Of a stretch of DNA of 64,000 nt, positions 63,711 to 64,000 are shown piece by piece. Origin of the DNA: Batillaria attramentaria (Eukaryota > Mollusca > Gastropoda > Batillariidae); contig JACVVK020000214.1 in assembly GCA_018292915.2 (NCBI GenBank), positions 374,501 to 438,500 on the forward strand. Reading direction: 5' to 3'. The first letter of the stretch is position 1. Every line of letters starts with the position of its first letter. The notes beneath the pieces were generated by a model. The model ran no database searches, was not told the origin of the DNA, and saw only the letters and a list, made by a program, of their open reading frames with translations. The position numbers were made by a program, and so were the translations under genes.

Positions 63711-64000
63711 GCGTGCGACGCTTCCATTTCCTTAATTCGAAGAAACCTGCCAAGGCTTAATACAGTAGATGCGGTAACAGCGAGTCATTCGTCTAAAATT
63801 CCACATACACCCTGACTTCCTGCGTTCTGCAAACACTGACATCAAATCTGAATAAAACATTATACATGTGGTATTTCTTAGGTTGTTGATAATTAAAGTT
63901 CCCCGGCGTGGACTGACGTAAACCAGTCATTTGAGATCACAGCAGTCACTGACAAAACTGAACTGAGAAGTGGCTACCATCGGTTTGTGAAAAAATAGGG
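62091..64000. other. No gene recognised
   Basis: Short C-run/CA repeats near 62548-62578, (CG)n(TG)n at 63647-63712. gccgccatcttg at 63136 is a YY1-like motif (minus strand ATG with 16 codons). Confidence 0.5.

Overview
The window is eukaryotic, very probably from an invertebrate animal. Coding sequence is split into short exons with GT-AG introns. There are tRNA-derived SINEs, non-LTR and LTR retrotransposons, Tc1- and pogo-like DNA elements, and more than thirty long CA/TG microsatellites. The family mix (Ig receptors with mostly phase-1 exons, a gypsy element with integrase ahead of reverse transcriptase, V-shaped tRNA SINEs) suggests a lophotrochozoan, perhaps a mollusc. That is an inference, not a proof.

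The core is a cluster of four related single-pass immunoglobulin-superfamily receptor genes, here called A to D, in alternating orientation. Gene A (minus, 15.9 kb down to 10.6 kb) has a signal peptide, an Ig domain split over two exons, a possible second Ig domain or stalk, a transmembrane exon and a tail exon. Gene B (plus, 21.95-26.90 kb) is complete. Gene D (minus, 30.3-28.05 kb) is recognised only by stalk, transmembrane and tail exons. Gene C (plus, 34.81-46.52 kb) is complete, with 12 exons and 582 codons. B and C come from one duplication that includes promoter-proximal DNA and introns. Their first domains are about 80-90 percent identical by hand count, but their tails are unrelated. 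The C tail carries a canonical ITIM (LMYVQL), an ITSM (TDYAEV) and two further tyrosine motifs; the B tail has neither ITIM nor ITSM. This is the layout of paired or inhibitory leukocyte receptors.

Downstream of gene A, 1-8.0 kb is a tandem array of 1.5-kb and 0.9-kb units. Every unit carries two candidate minus-strand exons, alpha (88 nt, phase 1 to 2) and beta (59 nt, phase 2 to 1). Together they form an in-frame 49-residue cytoplasmic module. Seven copies are present, and the alpha copies differ only by amino-acid-changing substitutions. This may be an expandable, diversifying signalling tail, and with the B/C pair it is the most novel system here.

Mobile elements fill the rest. A defective Tc1-like element splits the last array unit. 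A 5'-truncated L1-like LINE with a 16-bp target duplication lies at 17.4-19.6 kb. SINE family 1 has one copy split by a pogo-like element at 31-32.4 kb, and SINE family 2 has at least eight copies. There are nested MITEs at 42.5-43.2 kb and a second pogo-like element at 39.3-40.5 kb. At 53.5-60.9 kb sits a complete, apparently very young gypsy element of the Gmr1 type, with one uninterrupted gag-pol frame. The stretches 46.5-53.5 kb and 61-64 kb show no convincing gene, apart from a coding-like repeat at 51.2-51.7 kb.
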